A stretch of DNA of 64,000 nucleotides from CAWDPQ01 sp049642465. Its GTDB lineage: Bacteria; Acidobacteriota; Vicinamibacteria; Vicinamibacterales; 2-12-FULL-66-21. The position numbers were made by a program, and so were the translations under genes. Below, one piece after another: positions 36,454-44,305 of the stretch. Under the pieces are notes generated by a model, which did not search any database, was not told the DNA's origin, and saw only the letters and a list, made by a program, of their open reading frames with translations. Position 1 is the first letter of the stretch; each line of letters opens with the position of its first letter. The stretch is taken from NCBI GenBank assembly GCA_049642465.1, contig JBAROV010000039.1, positions 32,705 to 96,704 of the forward strand. Reading direction: 5' to 3'.

Positions 36454-36700
36454 GCGTCCTCCTCCCATGGGCTCCGCCCCATACCCGGCGCCGTGCGCGG
36501 CTCGGAGCATGGTCCAGACGGGCTCCTGGATTTCGCGAGTGCCAGTAAAACGCAGCGGCGTGTGGAGGTCAAACGGAATCTTCATCCGACGGCGTCGAAA
36601 ATGAACGCTATTTCGAAACGTATTGCCAAGCGTGCCACCCGCTTGTTACTTTGCGCTTTTCCGTGAGGAACGACATCGCCGGCTGATGACTGGAGGCGCG
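36454..36700. other. Divergent regulatory gap between TonB receptor and sialidase-like genes
   Basis: About 250 bp separate the two divergent starts. The stretch near 36590-36660 is more AT-rich than its surroundings and contains the palindrome TTTCGAAA (36612-36619). I see no convincing -35/-10 pair, gene or RNA motif. Confidence 0.3.
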
Positions 36701-37978
36701 ATGGGTAAGGTGGTCAGTATCGTCGTAGCTGCGCTCGTGGCGGCCGTTTCAACGAGCGGCCTTGCTGACAGCCAGGGGACCGAACGCCCGTTTCTCGAGG
36801 CCGAGCTGATCTTCCCGCTCGAACATTGGCACAACCACGCATCGATGGTCGTGGAGCTGCCAGACGGTGACCTCTTCGTGTGCTGGTTCCACGGTTCAGG
36901 CGAACGAACGGCCGACGATGTGGTCATCCGGGGAGCGCGATTGCGCAAAGGCAGCAAGGCCTGGACTGCGCCCGTCCTGCTCGCCGACACACCTGGTTAC
37001 CCGGACACCAACGCCACAATCTTTCTGGACCCGAAGAAACGCCTGTGGCTGATGTGGCCCACGATTCTCGCCAACGAATGGCACACGGCGCTGATGAAGT
37101 ACAAGATCGCGTCCGACTACCGGCGCGAGGGGCCGCCGCGATGGGAAGTCCACGAGGTCCTGCACGTCACCCCCGGTGATGAATTCGTTGCGACAGTTGA
37201 TCGCGAGGTCAACCGGATTGTCACGACCGCGCCCGACAACGAACGCATGAAGGCGTGGGCGGAGCGCACTCGCAAGAACGCTGCTGACAAGCTGTTCAGA
37301 CGGCTCGGATGGATGACACGAGCGCACCCCTACGTCCTCGACGGAACGCGGCTCATCGTCCCCCTCTATTCTGACGGTTTCAGCTTCTCAATCATGGCGA
37401 TTTCGGACGACTGGGGCGCCACCTGGAAGACGAGCACGCCGCTCGTAGGCCTGGGAAACATTCAACCGTCGCTCGCACGCAAACGTGACGGCACACTGGT
37501 CGCTTACATGCGTGACAACGGACCCGCACCGAAGCGCCTGATGATGAGCACCTCGACCGATCGAGGCGAGACGTGGAGCACGGTCCAGGATACGGAACTG
37601 CCGAACCCCGGAGCGGGAGCTGAAGTGCTCGTCCTCAAGGATGGCAACTGGGTCTTGATCTACAACGACCTGGAGCGTGGCAGATACCGTCTCGCGGTGT
37701 CTCTCTCGGAAGACGAAGGTCGCACCTGGCGATGGACGCGCCACCTCGAACGCGATCCCGATTCAACCGACGAACAACGACTTGGCCAGTATCACTATCC
37801 GTCGATTATGCAGGCGGCCGACGGCACGCTGCACGCGACCTACAGCTATTTCGCTCCCGCCGCGTCGGTCGTGCCCGACGCGGAGAAGCGCCTGCCGCGA
37901 AAGTCGATCAAACACGCGCACTTCAACGAAGGGTGGATAAAGGGAGACGGGACGAAGTCGCTAGTCGCTAGTCGTTAG
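36701..37978 (+). CDS. Secreted sialidase-like (BNR/Asp-box) protein
   Basis: The ATG at 36701 follows GGAGG and opens a signal peptide (VVSIVVAALVAAVSTSGLA). About 425 residues. Three Asp boxes (S-x-D-x-G-x-T-W): SDDWGATW, STDRGETW and SEDEGRTW mark a six-bladed sialidase-type propeller. HNHASMVVELPDGDLFVCWF near the start resembles exo-alpha-sialidase-like proteins of Bacteroidota and Acidobacteriota; the arginine triad of true GH33 enzymes is not obvious, so the linkage cleaved is uncertain. The last codons (KSLVASR-stop) are encoded by the heptamer array at 37956-37983. Confidence 0.78.
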   Translation: MGKVVSIVVAALVAAVSTSGLADSQGTERPFLEAELIFPLEHWHNHASMVVELPDGDLFVCWFHGSGERTADDVVIRGARLRKGSKAWTAPVLLADTPGYPDTNATIFLDPKKRLWLMWPTILANEWHTALMKYKIASDYRREGPPRWEVHEVLHVTPGDEFVATVDREVNRIVTTAPDNERMKAWAERTRKNAADKLFRRLGWMTRAHPYVLDGTRLIVPLYSDGFSFSIMAISDDWGATWKTSTPLVGLGNIQPSLARKRDGTLVAYMRDNGPAPKRLMMSTSTDRGETWSTVQDTELPNPGAGAEVLVLKDGNWVLIYNDLERGRYRLAVSLSEDEGRTWRWTRHLERDPDSTDEQRLGQYHYPSIMQAADGTLHATYSYFAPAASVVPDAEKRLPRKSIKHAHFNEGWIKGDGTKSLVASR

Positions 37979-37983
37979 TCGTT
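37956..37983 (+). repeat. Heptamer repeat AGTCGCT/AGTCGTT
   Basis: Four 7-bp units in tandem (AGTCGCT twice, AGTCGTT twice). The stop codon of the sialidase-like gene (37976-37978) lies inside the array, so the repeat contributes the end of the coding region. Confidence 0.85.
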
Positions 37984-38000
37984 CTGGGGAACTAGAACTG

Positions 38001-39455
38001 ATGCTCGAACATTTGCAGATCCGCAAAGTCCGCGTTGGCGTGCTGGACTTTGGCGATGGCCGCCAATTCCTCCAGGCGCCGCTCGAGCCGATCAACCGGC
38101 AATTCAGGCACTTGCTGGTGCACCGCCTCGCGTCTGCCGGGTTCGACGTGGTCGCCCACGACGAAGTGATTTGGCAAAACGACCTTGCCGTTCGCGCAGG
38201 CCGCCGGATGACCGCCGAAGCCGTCGACGCGGTCGTGTTCAATTTTTCGGTGTGGGCGTGGCCGCAGTACGCGCGCGTGGCGGCGCAGTTCTGTCCGCAG
38301 CCAATCATCATGTTCTCGAACGTGAATCCACAGTATCCAGGGCTGGTCGGGATGCTCGCGAACTCTGGCTCGCTCGATCAGGCCGGCATTCCGTTCGTCA
38401 AGAGCTTTGGAGACATCGAGGACGAAGCGGTATTCGGCCGTCTCCGCTCGCAAATCGCCGGCATCGCGGCCGCGCGGCGGTTGCGTGGCCTGACCTACTG
38501 CCTGATTGGCGGTCGCTCGCTCGGCATCGACACCACGGTCGTGGACCCAGCGCAATGGATGAAGCAGTTTGGCGTGGACGTCGATCACGTAGACCAGTTC
38601 GAGCTCGTGCGGAGGGCCGACGCCGAAATCGCCAAAGGCAGCCGAGTGGAACCGGCGCTGGCGTACCTCAAGAAAACCGTGGGCCGCATACACTGGACTG
38701 CCGCGGATGCAAAGTTTCGCCTGACCGAAGATCTGCTACGCAGGCAGCTCGGTTTGTATTACGCCGCGGTCGATTTACTCGATCAGTTCAAGTACGACTT
38801 CTGTGGCATCAAAGGCCAGCGTGAATTGACCGAACACGTCGCAACTGCCGATGTCGCAGAGGCGTTTCTGAACGACCCGTACGGTCCGGACGGCGTGGCC
38901 AAACCGTCCGTGGTGTGCGCCACCGAGGCAGACTCGGACGCGGCGCTGACGATGCAGATCTTCAAGCACCTGGCACAAACGCCTGTGCTGTTTGCGGACG
39001 TGCGGCATTACCACGCGGATCTGGGCGTGTGGGATTTGTGCAACAGCGGTGAGCACGCCACCTACTTTGCCGGAGGCAGCTCGGACCCGGCGGTCAATCT
39101 CCCGAAGACGGAATTCCGACCGCAGGGATTCTACTTCCCTGCCGGAGGCGCAGCGGTGTACCACATTGCCGCGCCTGGGCGGGTGACGCTTGCGCGCCTC
39201 ACTCGCCACGACGGCCGCTACGTAATGACGGTCGTCCCGGCCGAACTGGTGGACTTCGGTCGGCGCAACCACGAAATCGCCGCCATCAGTCAAGACAACT
39301 GGCCGCACGCCTTCGCACGGTTCGACTGCCAGCCCGAAACGTTCATCGAAAACTTCCACTGCAACCACATTCACGGCGTCTACGGCACCTGGCTCTCGGA
39401 GCTGCAGCTCCTGTGCGGGGTACTGGGAATCGAGTACCGCCTGCTGCGCGATTGA
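38001..39455 (+). CDS. L-fucose/L-arabinose isomerase family protein
   Basis: 484 residues, no signal peptide. VGVLDFGDGRQFLQAPLEPINRQF at the start and FNFSVWAWPQYARVAA correspond to the N1 domain of the L-fucose isomerase family (COG2407); later EADSDAALTMQIFKHL carries the metal-ligand Glu region and NFHCNHIHGVYG the His ligand region. The family interconverts aldose and ketose sugars with manganese. It is followed after 9 bp by a ribulokinase-like gene, so the pair would isomerise then phosphorylate a pentose or 6-deoxyhexose (fucose, arabinose or similar). Which sugar is not decided by the sequence. Confidence 0.82.
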   Translation: MLEHLQIRKVRVGVLDFGDGRQFLQAPLEPINRQFRHLLVHRLASAGFDVVAHDEVIWQNDLAVRAGRRMTAEAVDAVVFNFSVWAWPQYARVAAQFCPQPIIMFSNVNPQYPGLVGMLANSGSLDQAGIPFVKSFGDIEDEAVFGRLRSQIAGIAAARRLRGLTYCLIGGRSLGIDTTVVDPAQWMKQFGVDVDHVDQFELVRRADAEIAKGSRVEPALAYLKKTVGRIHWTAADAKFRLTEDLLRRQLGLYYAAVDLLDQFKYDFCGIKGQRELTEHVATADVAEAFLNDPYGPDGVAKPSVVCATEADSDAALTMQIFKHLAQTPVLFADVRHYHADLGVWDLCNSGEHATYFAGGSSDPAVNLPKTEFRPQGFYFPAGGAAVYHIAAPGRVTLARLTRHDGRYVMTVVPAELVDFGRRNHEIAAISQDNWPHAFARFDCQPETFIENFHCNHIHGVYGTWLSELQLLCGVLGIEYRLLRD

Positions 39456-39464
39456 GCTTGCCCG

Positions 39465-41117
39465 ATGACGCGATACGTAATCGGTCTTGATTTCGGTACC
39501 GAGTCCGTCAGGGCGCTGCTGGTCGATGTGGCAACAGGGGCCACGATCGCAACCGCCGTCGAACCGTACGGTGACGGCGTGATCGACGAGCGCCTCCCCG
39601 GAACCGCCGGGAGCCTTCCGCCCGACTGGGCGCTCCAAAACCCCGCCGACTGGTTGACGGGCCTCGAACGAACGATTCGCGCCGTGATCGCACAAAGCGG
39701 AGTCGACGGTGAGGCGGTCGCCGGAATCGGCATCGACTTCACTGCCTGCACGGTGTTACCGACTTCGGCCGACGGCACACCGCTTTGCCGGCTCGACGCC
39801 TTCCGATCCGAACCTCACGCCTGGCCGAAGCTGTGGAAGCATCACGGCGCCCAACGCGAGGCAGACCGCGTCACCGCGGTGGCAGCGAGGCGCGGGGAGC
39901 GTTGGTTGCCACGGTATGGCGGACGTATCTCTTCGGAGTGGCTTCTCCCGAAGGCGCTCGAAACTGCGGAACACGCGCCCGCTGCTTACGCCGCCGCGAG
40001 GATCATCATCGAAGGCGGGGACTGGGTCGTCTGGCAGCTCACCGGCGCGCTGGCTCGCAACGCGTGTGCCGCGGGATACAAAGGTACCTGGCACAAGCGG
40101 GAAGGCTTCCCCAGCCGTGAGTATCTGGCCGAGTTGAAACCAGGATTCGACACGCTCTACCAGGAAAAAGTTGCAGGACCTGTCGTCGCGCCCGGAACGG
40201 CGGTCGGCCGATTGACGCCGGGATGGGCGCAGCGGCTTGGCCTCACGACCAGCACCGCCGTCGCCGCAGCAATCATCGACGCGCATGCCGCCGTTCTCGG
40301 AAGCGGCGTTGCGGGTCCCGGCACGCTGGTGATGATGATGGGCACGTCCACGTGCCATCTGTTCATGGCGGATAGCGAGCAGCCCGTCGAAGGCATGGCC
40401 GGGGTGGTCGAGGACGGCATTGTTCCTGGCTTTTATGCGTACGAGTCCGGTCAGGCAGCCGTCGGCGATGTTCTGGCCTGGATGACCAACCACGCCACGC
40501 CCGCCGCGTATCACACGGAAGCCGCGGCGCAGGGAATCTCCGTTCACGAACTCCTCATGGCCAGGAGCGCCAATCTTGGGCCGGCCGGAAGCGGCCTTCT
40601 TGCTCTCGACTGGTGGAACGGGAATCGCTCGACGCTTGGCCGATCGGATCTCAGCGGGCTCCTGATTGGCGCGACGCTCGGCACGCGCGCGGAGCACATC
40701 TTTCACGCCCTGGTGGAGTCGACAGCCTTCGGTACCCGAGCCATCGTTGAATCGTTCACCGACCGCGGCCTCGAACTCTCGTCGATCGTGGCCGGAGGCG
40801 GACTGACGCGAAACGCTCCGCTAATGCAGATCTACGCCGACGTGACCGGACGATCGATTGCGGTGGCTGGAGCCGCGCAGGCCTCGGCGCTCGGCGCGGC
40901 CATGCTTGCCGCCGTCGCGGCTGGAACCGCTGGTGGCGGCTACGATTCGCTCAGCGCGGCGGTCGAGCGCATGGCGCCGCGGCCATCCCGCGTGTATGAG
41001 CCGGATCCGAATCGTGCTTCGCAGTACGAGACGCTCTACCGTGAGTACAAGCGGTTGTACGACTACTTCGGGCGGGGCGAGAACGACGTGATGCGCGCGC
41101 TCCGCGCGCGGAGATGA
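39465..41117 (+). CDS. FGGY carbohydrate kinase, ribulokinase-like
   Basis: 550 residues, close to AraB length. YVIGLDFGTESVRALLVDVATG is the FGGY ATPase N-terminal motif in the form usual for ribulokinases; IGIDFTACTVLP and the C-terminal VAGGGLTRNAPLMQIYADVTGR (FGGY signature 2) and GAAQASALGAAMLAAV (adenosine motif) follow. It should phosphorylate the ketose made by the isomerase encoded 9 bp upstream. L-ribulose is the best guess from similarity; fuculose cannot be excluded, so no gene symbol is given. Confidence 0.85.
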   Translation: MTRYVIGLDFGTESVRALLVDVATGATIATAVEPYGDGVIDERLPGTAGSLPPDWALQNPADWLTGLERTIRAVIAQSGVDGEAVAGIGIDFTACTVLPTSADGTPLCRLDAFRSEPHAWPKLWKHHGAQREADRVTAVAARRGERWLPRYGGRISSEWLLPKALETAEHAPAAYAAARIIIEGGDWVVWQLTGALARNACAAGYKGTWHKREGFPSREYLAELKPGFDTLYQEKVAGPVVAPGTAVGRLTPGWAQRLGLTTSTAVAAAIIDAHAAVLGSGVAGPGTLVMMMGTSTCHLFMADSEQPVEGMAGVVEDGIVPGFYAYESGQAAVGDVLAWMTNHATPAAYHTEAAAQGISVHELLMARSANLGPAGSGLLALDWWNGNRSTLGRSDLSGLLIGATLGTRAEHIFHALVESTAFGTRAIVESFTDRGLELSSIVAGGGLTRNAPLMQIYADVTGRSIAVAGAAQASALGAAMLAAVAAGTAGGGYDSLSAAVERMAPRPSRVYEPDPNRASQYETLYREYKRLYDYFGRGENDVMRALRARR

Positions 41118-41120
41118 GGA

Positions 41121-41176
41121 TAAACAGGAGTTCAGAAGATCAAGAGGAATTGACAGGGAACTCCCGATCTCCTGTT
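41121..41176. repeat. Degenerate purine-rich repeat between convergent genes
   Basis: AACAGGAG (41123-41130) and CTCCTGTT (41169-41176) form an inverted repeat around AAGATCAAGAGGAATTGACAG. The core AGATCAAGNGGAATT-ACAGG reappears on the minus strand at 48821-48840. The element reaches the stop codon of the gene at 41175. Confidence 0.6.
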
Positions 41177-42911
41177 ATAAGCGCGGCGGCGCCGGCTTGA
41201 TCGGCTTCTGCCACGACAGGACTCCCTTCACCCTCGTCTTCCGCTTGAAGACCTTGTCGCCATTCGTCACGTACATCTCGTCCATGCCGGGTCCGCCGAA
41301 CTCCACGTTCGACAACGACGAAGTTGCTTGTGGCGCCGGGATGATCGCGTGACATTTTCCGATTTGATCGAACACCTGCACGCCGAGCGACGTCGCAATG
41401 TAGACGCGGCCGTCCGCGTCCACCGCCATCCCGTCCGACCCGCTGCGCGGGGCGGCATCGGGCATGTGCACGTAGAAGTATTTCTGTTTGTGGGCCAGCG
41501 ACCCGTCGGGCTGAATCTGGAAGACCCACGAGAGTTGGCCGATGTAGTCGGACACGTAGAGGAGCGTCTGATCCGGTGAAAACAGCACGCCGTTTGGCAG
41601 GTCGATTCCCTCATCGACCACGCGCGGCTTTCCTCCCTTGGGGAGGAACCAGACTTTCTTGTTGGCGGAATCGGTGACGTACAGATCGCCTTTCACATTC
41701 ACCGCGAGGTCGTTGGACGGCAGGTCTTCGGCCAGCACGTCCGCCTTGCCTGACGCGTCGTACGCCACGATCTGGCGCGTTCGAGTGAGTCCGGCGTAGA
41801 GTCGGCCGTCGGGGCCGAACATCAGCCCATTGGCACCGTTGGCGTTTTCGACAAACGTCGACACCTTTCCGTCAAGCCCGATCTTGTGAATCCGATTGTT
41901 CGCCGGATCTGTGAAATAGAGTTCCCCGGCTGCGTTGACAGCCGGACCGTCGGTGTGGCGATGCCCCTGGCTGACGACCTGCCACTCTTCGCCGGGAATC
42001 AACGTCTGGTACACGTCCTGTCGCGACTGCCCTGACGGGTTCGCTGTGACCGGGGACGGCCAGTCACGCCAGAGCCATTTCAGGACCTCAGGAAAAATCG
42101 CCGTCGCGTGACGCGAGTTGTGCTCGCCCTCTCCCCACTCGTGCCGGACGTCGTAGCCTGCGTATTCGAGCGCAGCGAGCATGTCCTGATTAGCGATCCA
42201 CCAGCTGCCCGTGTAGTTGTTGAGATCGTTCTGGCCGTCCTGCAGGAAGATGCGCAGCGGTTTGGGTTCGGTCTTTCGAATGAGCACCGGGTACTCGTTT
42301 CCACCTCGCAAGCCCACGTACGTGCCAATCGCGCTGAAGACGCGCCTGAATGCGTCCGGCCGCTGCCACGCGGCGGTGAACGCTGCAATCGCGCCACTGC
42401 TGTTTCCCGCAATCGCCCGATCGTTCGGATCGTTCGACAGCGTCAGGTTGTGGGCCTTCGAAATGTAGGGCAGAAGCTCGTCGAGCAGGAATCGTGCGTA
42501 ATCGCCGCTGACCGCGTCGTATTCGAGACTGCGGTTCATGCGATCAAGTGCGTCGGGAGACGCAGCTTTGACGCGACCGTGCATAACGAAGATGCCGACC
42601 ATTGGCGGCACGGCCTTCCGCTCGATCAACTCGTCGAACACTTTCGGCGCGTTGTACTGAATGCCGTCCTGAAAGACCATCACCGGCGCCGGCTTCGATC
42701 GATCGAGTTGTTTCGGCACGTAGACCCAGTATTCGCGCCAGGTGCCGGGATACACGCTGCTCTGCGCGAACTCGCCTTTGATGACCTCGCCCGTCGGAGC
42801 TGCGGTTGTGCTCGGGGGCGGAGGCTGCTGAGATTGAATAAATGCTGAGCTCGAGATCGCCCAGGTCGATGCAAACACGAGGGAGAGTACGTAGGCGCGC
42901 GTCATCTGCAT
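41175..42911 (-). CDS. Secreted esterase fused to SMP-30/gluconolactonase-like propeller
   Basis: 578 residues with a signal peptide (YVLSLVFASTWAISSSAF). Residues about 40-300 are an alpha/beta-hydrolase of the putative-esterase (CE1/Fes-like) type: VMVFQDGIQYNAP, AIAGNSSGAIAAFTAAW with the nucleophile Ser, and HEWGEGEHNSRHA carrying the His. Residues about 310-578 form an SMP-30 propeller (HTDGPAVNAAGELYFTDPANNRIHKI, LPNGVLFSPDQTLLYVSD, SDGMAVDADGRVYIA). The two activities suggest removal of an ester followed by lactone hydrolysis. ATG at 42911; converges with the kinase gene. Confidence 0.88.
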   Translation of the reverse strand: MQMTRAYVLSLVFASTWAISSSAFIQSQQPPPPSTTAAPTGEVIKGEFAQSSVYPGTWREYWVYVPKQLDRSKPAPVMVFQDGIQYNAPKVFDELIERKAVPPMVGIFVMHGRVKAASPDALDRMNRSLEYDAVSGDYARFLLDELLPYISKAHNLTLSNDPNDRAIAGNSSGAIAAFTAAWQRPDAFRRVFSAIGTYVGLRGGNEYPVLIRKTEPKPLRIFLQDGQNDLNNYTGSWWIANQDMLAALEYAGYDVRHEWGEGEHNSRHATAIFPEVLKWLWRDWPSPVTANPSGQSRQDVYQTLIPGEEWQVVSQGHRHTDGPAVNAAGELYFTDPANNRIHKIGLDGKVSTFVENANGANGLMFGPDGRLYAGLTRTRQIVAYDASGKADVLAEDLPSNDLAVNVKGDLYVTDSANKKVWFLPKGGKPRVVDEGIDLPNGVLFSPDQTLLYVSDYIGQLSWVFQIQPDGSLAHKQKYFYVHMPDAAPRSGSDGMAVDADGRVYIATSLGVQVFDQIGKCHAIIPAPQATSSLSNVEFGGPGMDEMYVTNGDKVFKRKTRVKGVLSWQKPIKPAPPRL

Positions 42912-43064
42912 TGTTCAGGCCTCGCGAAACGCGGAGCGAATCTAGCACGGTAAAAACGACCGTGGCGAGTGTAACTGTTGCGCTCGAACAGCCCATCCAT
43001 ATTTCCTGTCGCGTCCCACTACCCGGCATTTCTGCATTCACAAAAACTGGCCACATTTCTGCAC

Positions 43065-44270
43065 ATGGGCTCGCCCGTGTTGAAACCTCGACAGTTCTTG
43101 ATCGTGGTCAGCTTGTTCGTCTGTTCTGAGCGCGCGGCACACGCGCAACTGCTCGACCCCGGATTCGTCGAATTCACCGCATCTGCCGATCACAACGCCG
43201 TCGATACAACCGGAGCTCCGCTCGTGTCGCGATACGAGTTCCTCCTCTACCCGCTCGGATCTCCGACACCGCTCCGGGTCGTTAATCTGGGGAAGCCCAC
43301 ACCGGACGTGGCAGGTACGATTCGACTTCCGCTGAGCACGATCCTCGTCCCGCTGCCAGCCGGAGGGATCGCCTATGAGGTGCGGATAGCGGCGATTGGC
43401 AACGGCGGATCGTCAACCAGTTCGCCGTCGAACACGTTCGCCTACCAAGTGCCGTGCACTTACAGCGTCAGTCCGACAAGCCGATCGATTGCATCCTCGG
43501 GTGGTTCGAGTACGTTTGCTGTGACTGCCCCTGTCGGTTGCGCCTGGTCGGCCACATCGTCGACATCGTGGATCTCGATTACCAGCGGAGCAGGCGGCAA
43601 CGGTAGCGGGACCGTGGCGTTTTCAGTTGGTTCGAACTCGTCGGCATCGCAGCGAAGCGGCTCACTGAGTATCGCCGGGCAGTCAGTGAGCGTGACCCAG
43701 TCGGGGTTGTCCTGTACCTTCAGCGTCACGCCGGCGAGCCGATCAATGGGATCGTCCGGCGGATCGAGCACGTTCTCCGTGACTGCGCCGACTGGCTGTG
43801 GCTGGTCTGCGTCATCCTCCGTAACGTGGATTTCGATCACGAGTGGGGCGATCGGAAGTGGGAATGGTACGGTCGCGTTCACGGCTGGAGCCAACCCGAC
43901 AACATCACAGCGCACCGGAACGTTCACCGTTGCAGGCCAATCAGTAAGCGTCATCGAGTCCGGCGTGCCGTGCAGCTATTCGGTCTCACCAACATCGCGG
44001 ACGGTGGCACGCGCCGGCGGCCCGGCGGCGTTCGCGGTCACGACCATAGCTGGATGCACGTGGTCGGCTTCCGAACAGAGCTCCTGGCTCACCATTGCAT
44101 CCGGCGCATCGGGGTCCGGAAATGGGACAGTGACGTTTACCGTCGCTCCGAACACGGGCACGTTGTCTCGATCGGTGTCCGCGACAATCGCCGGGCGTAT
44201 GGTGACGGTCTCTCAACCAGCAATGGGGACGGCGCCAGCGGCGCCGACTGGTTTCCGCATCGTTCAATAG
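43065..44270 (+). CDS. Secreted protein with three tandem BACON domains
   Basis: The ATG at 43065 gives a signal peptide (RQFLIVVSLFVCSERAAHA). 401 residues. Residues about 30-135 look like one fibronectin-III-type domain. Three repeats of about 84 residues follow, each starting C-[TS]-[YF]-S-V-[ST]-P and containing SSGGSSTFAV-like, GCxWSA and SWISITSGAxGxGNGTVxF motifs: BACON domains (carbohydrate- or mucin-binding in Bacteroidota). The end is APTGFRIVQ. No enzymatic domain is present, so it is probably a surface or secreted binding module. The repeats are similar also at the DNA level. Confidence 0.85.
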   Translation: MGSPVLKPRQFLIVVSLFVCSERAAHAQLLDPGFVEFTASADHNAVDTTGAPLVSRYEFLLYPLGSPTPLRVVNLGKPTPDVAGTIRLPLSTILVPLPAGGIAYEVRIAAIGNGGSSTSSPSNTFAYQVPCTYSVSPTSRSIASSGGSSTFAVTAPVGCAWSATSSTSWISITSGAGGNGSGTVAFSVGSNSSASQRSGSLSIAGQSVSVTQSGLSCTFSVTPASRSMGSSGGSSTFSVTAPTGCGWSASSSVTWISITSGAIGSGNGTVAFTAGANPTTSQRTGTFTVAGQSVSVIESGVPCSYSVSPTSRTVARAGGPAAFAVTTIAGCTWSASEQSSWLTIASGASGSGNGTVTFTVAPNTGTLSRSVSATIAGRMVTVSQPAMGTAPAAPTGFRIVQ

Positions 44271-44305
44271 CCTGACGTCCCGTCAGGGACGCAGATGCCG
44301 GTGCT

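Noticed and set aside
36454..36700. A riboswitch or structured leader before the TonB receptor
   Set aside because: No conserved riboswitch block was recognisable in the minus-strand leader, only a short palindrome.
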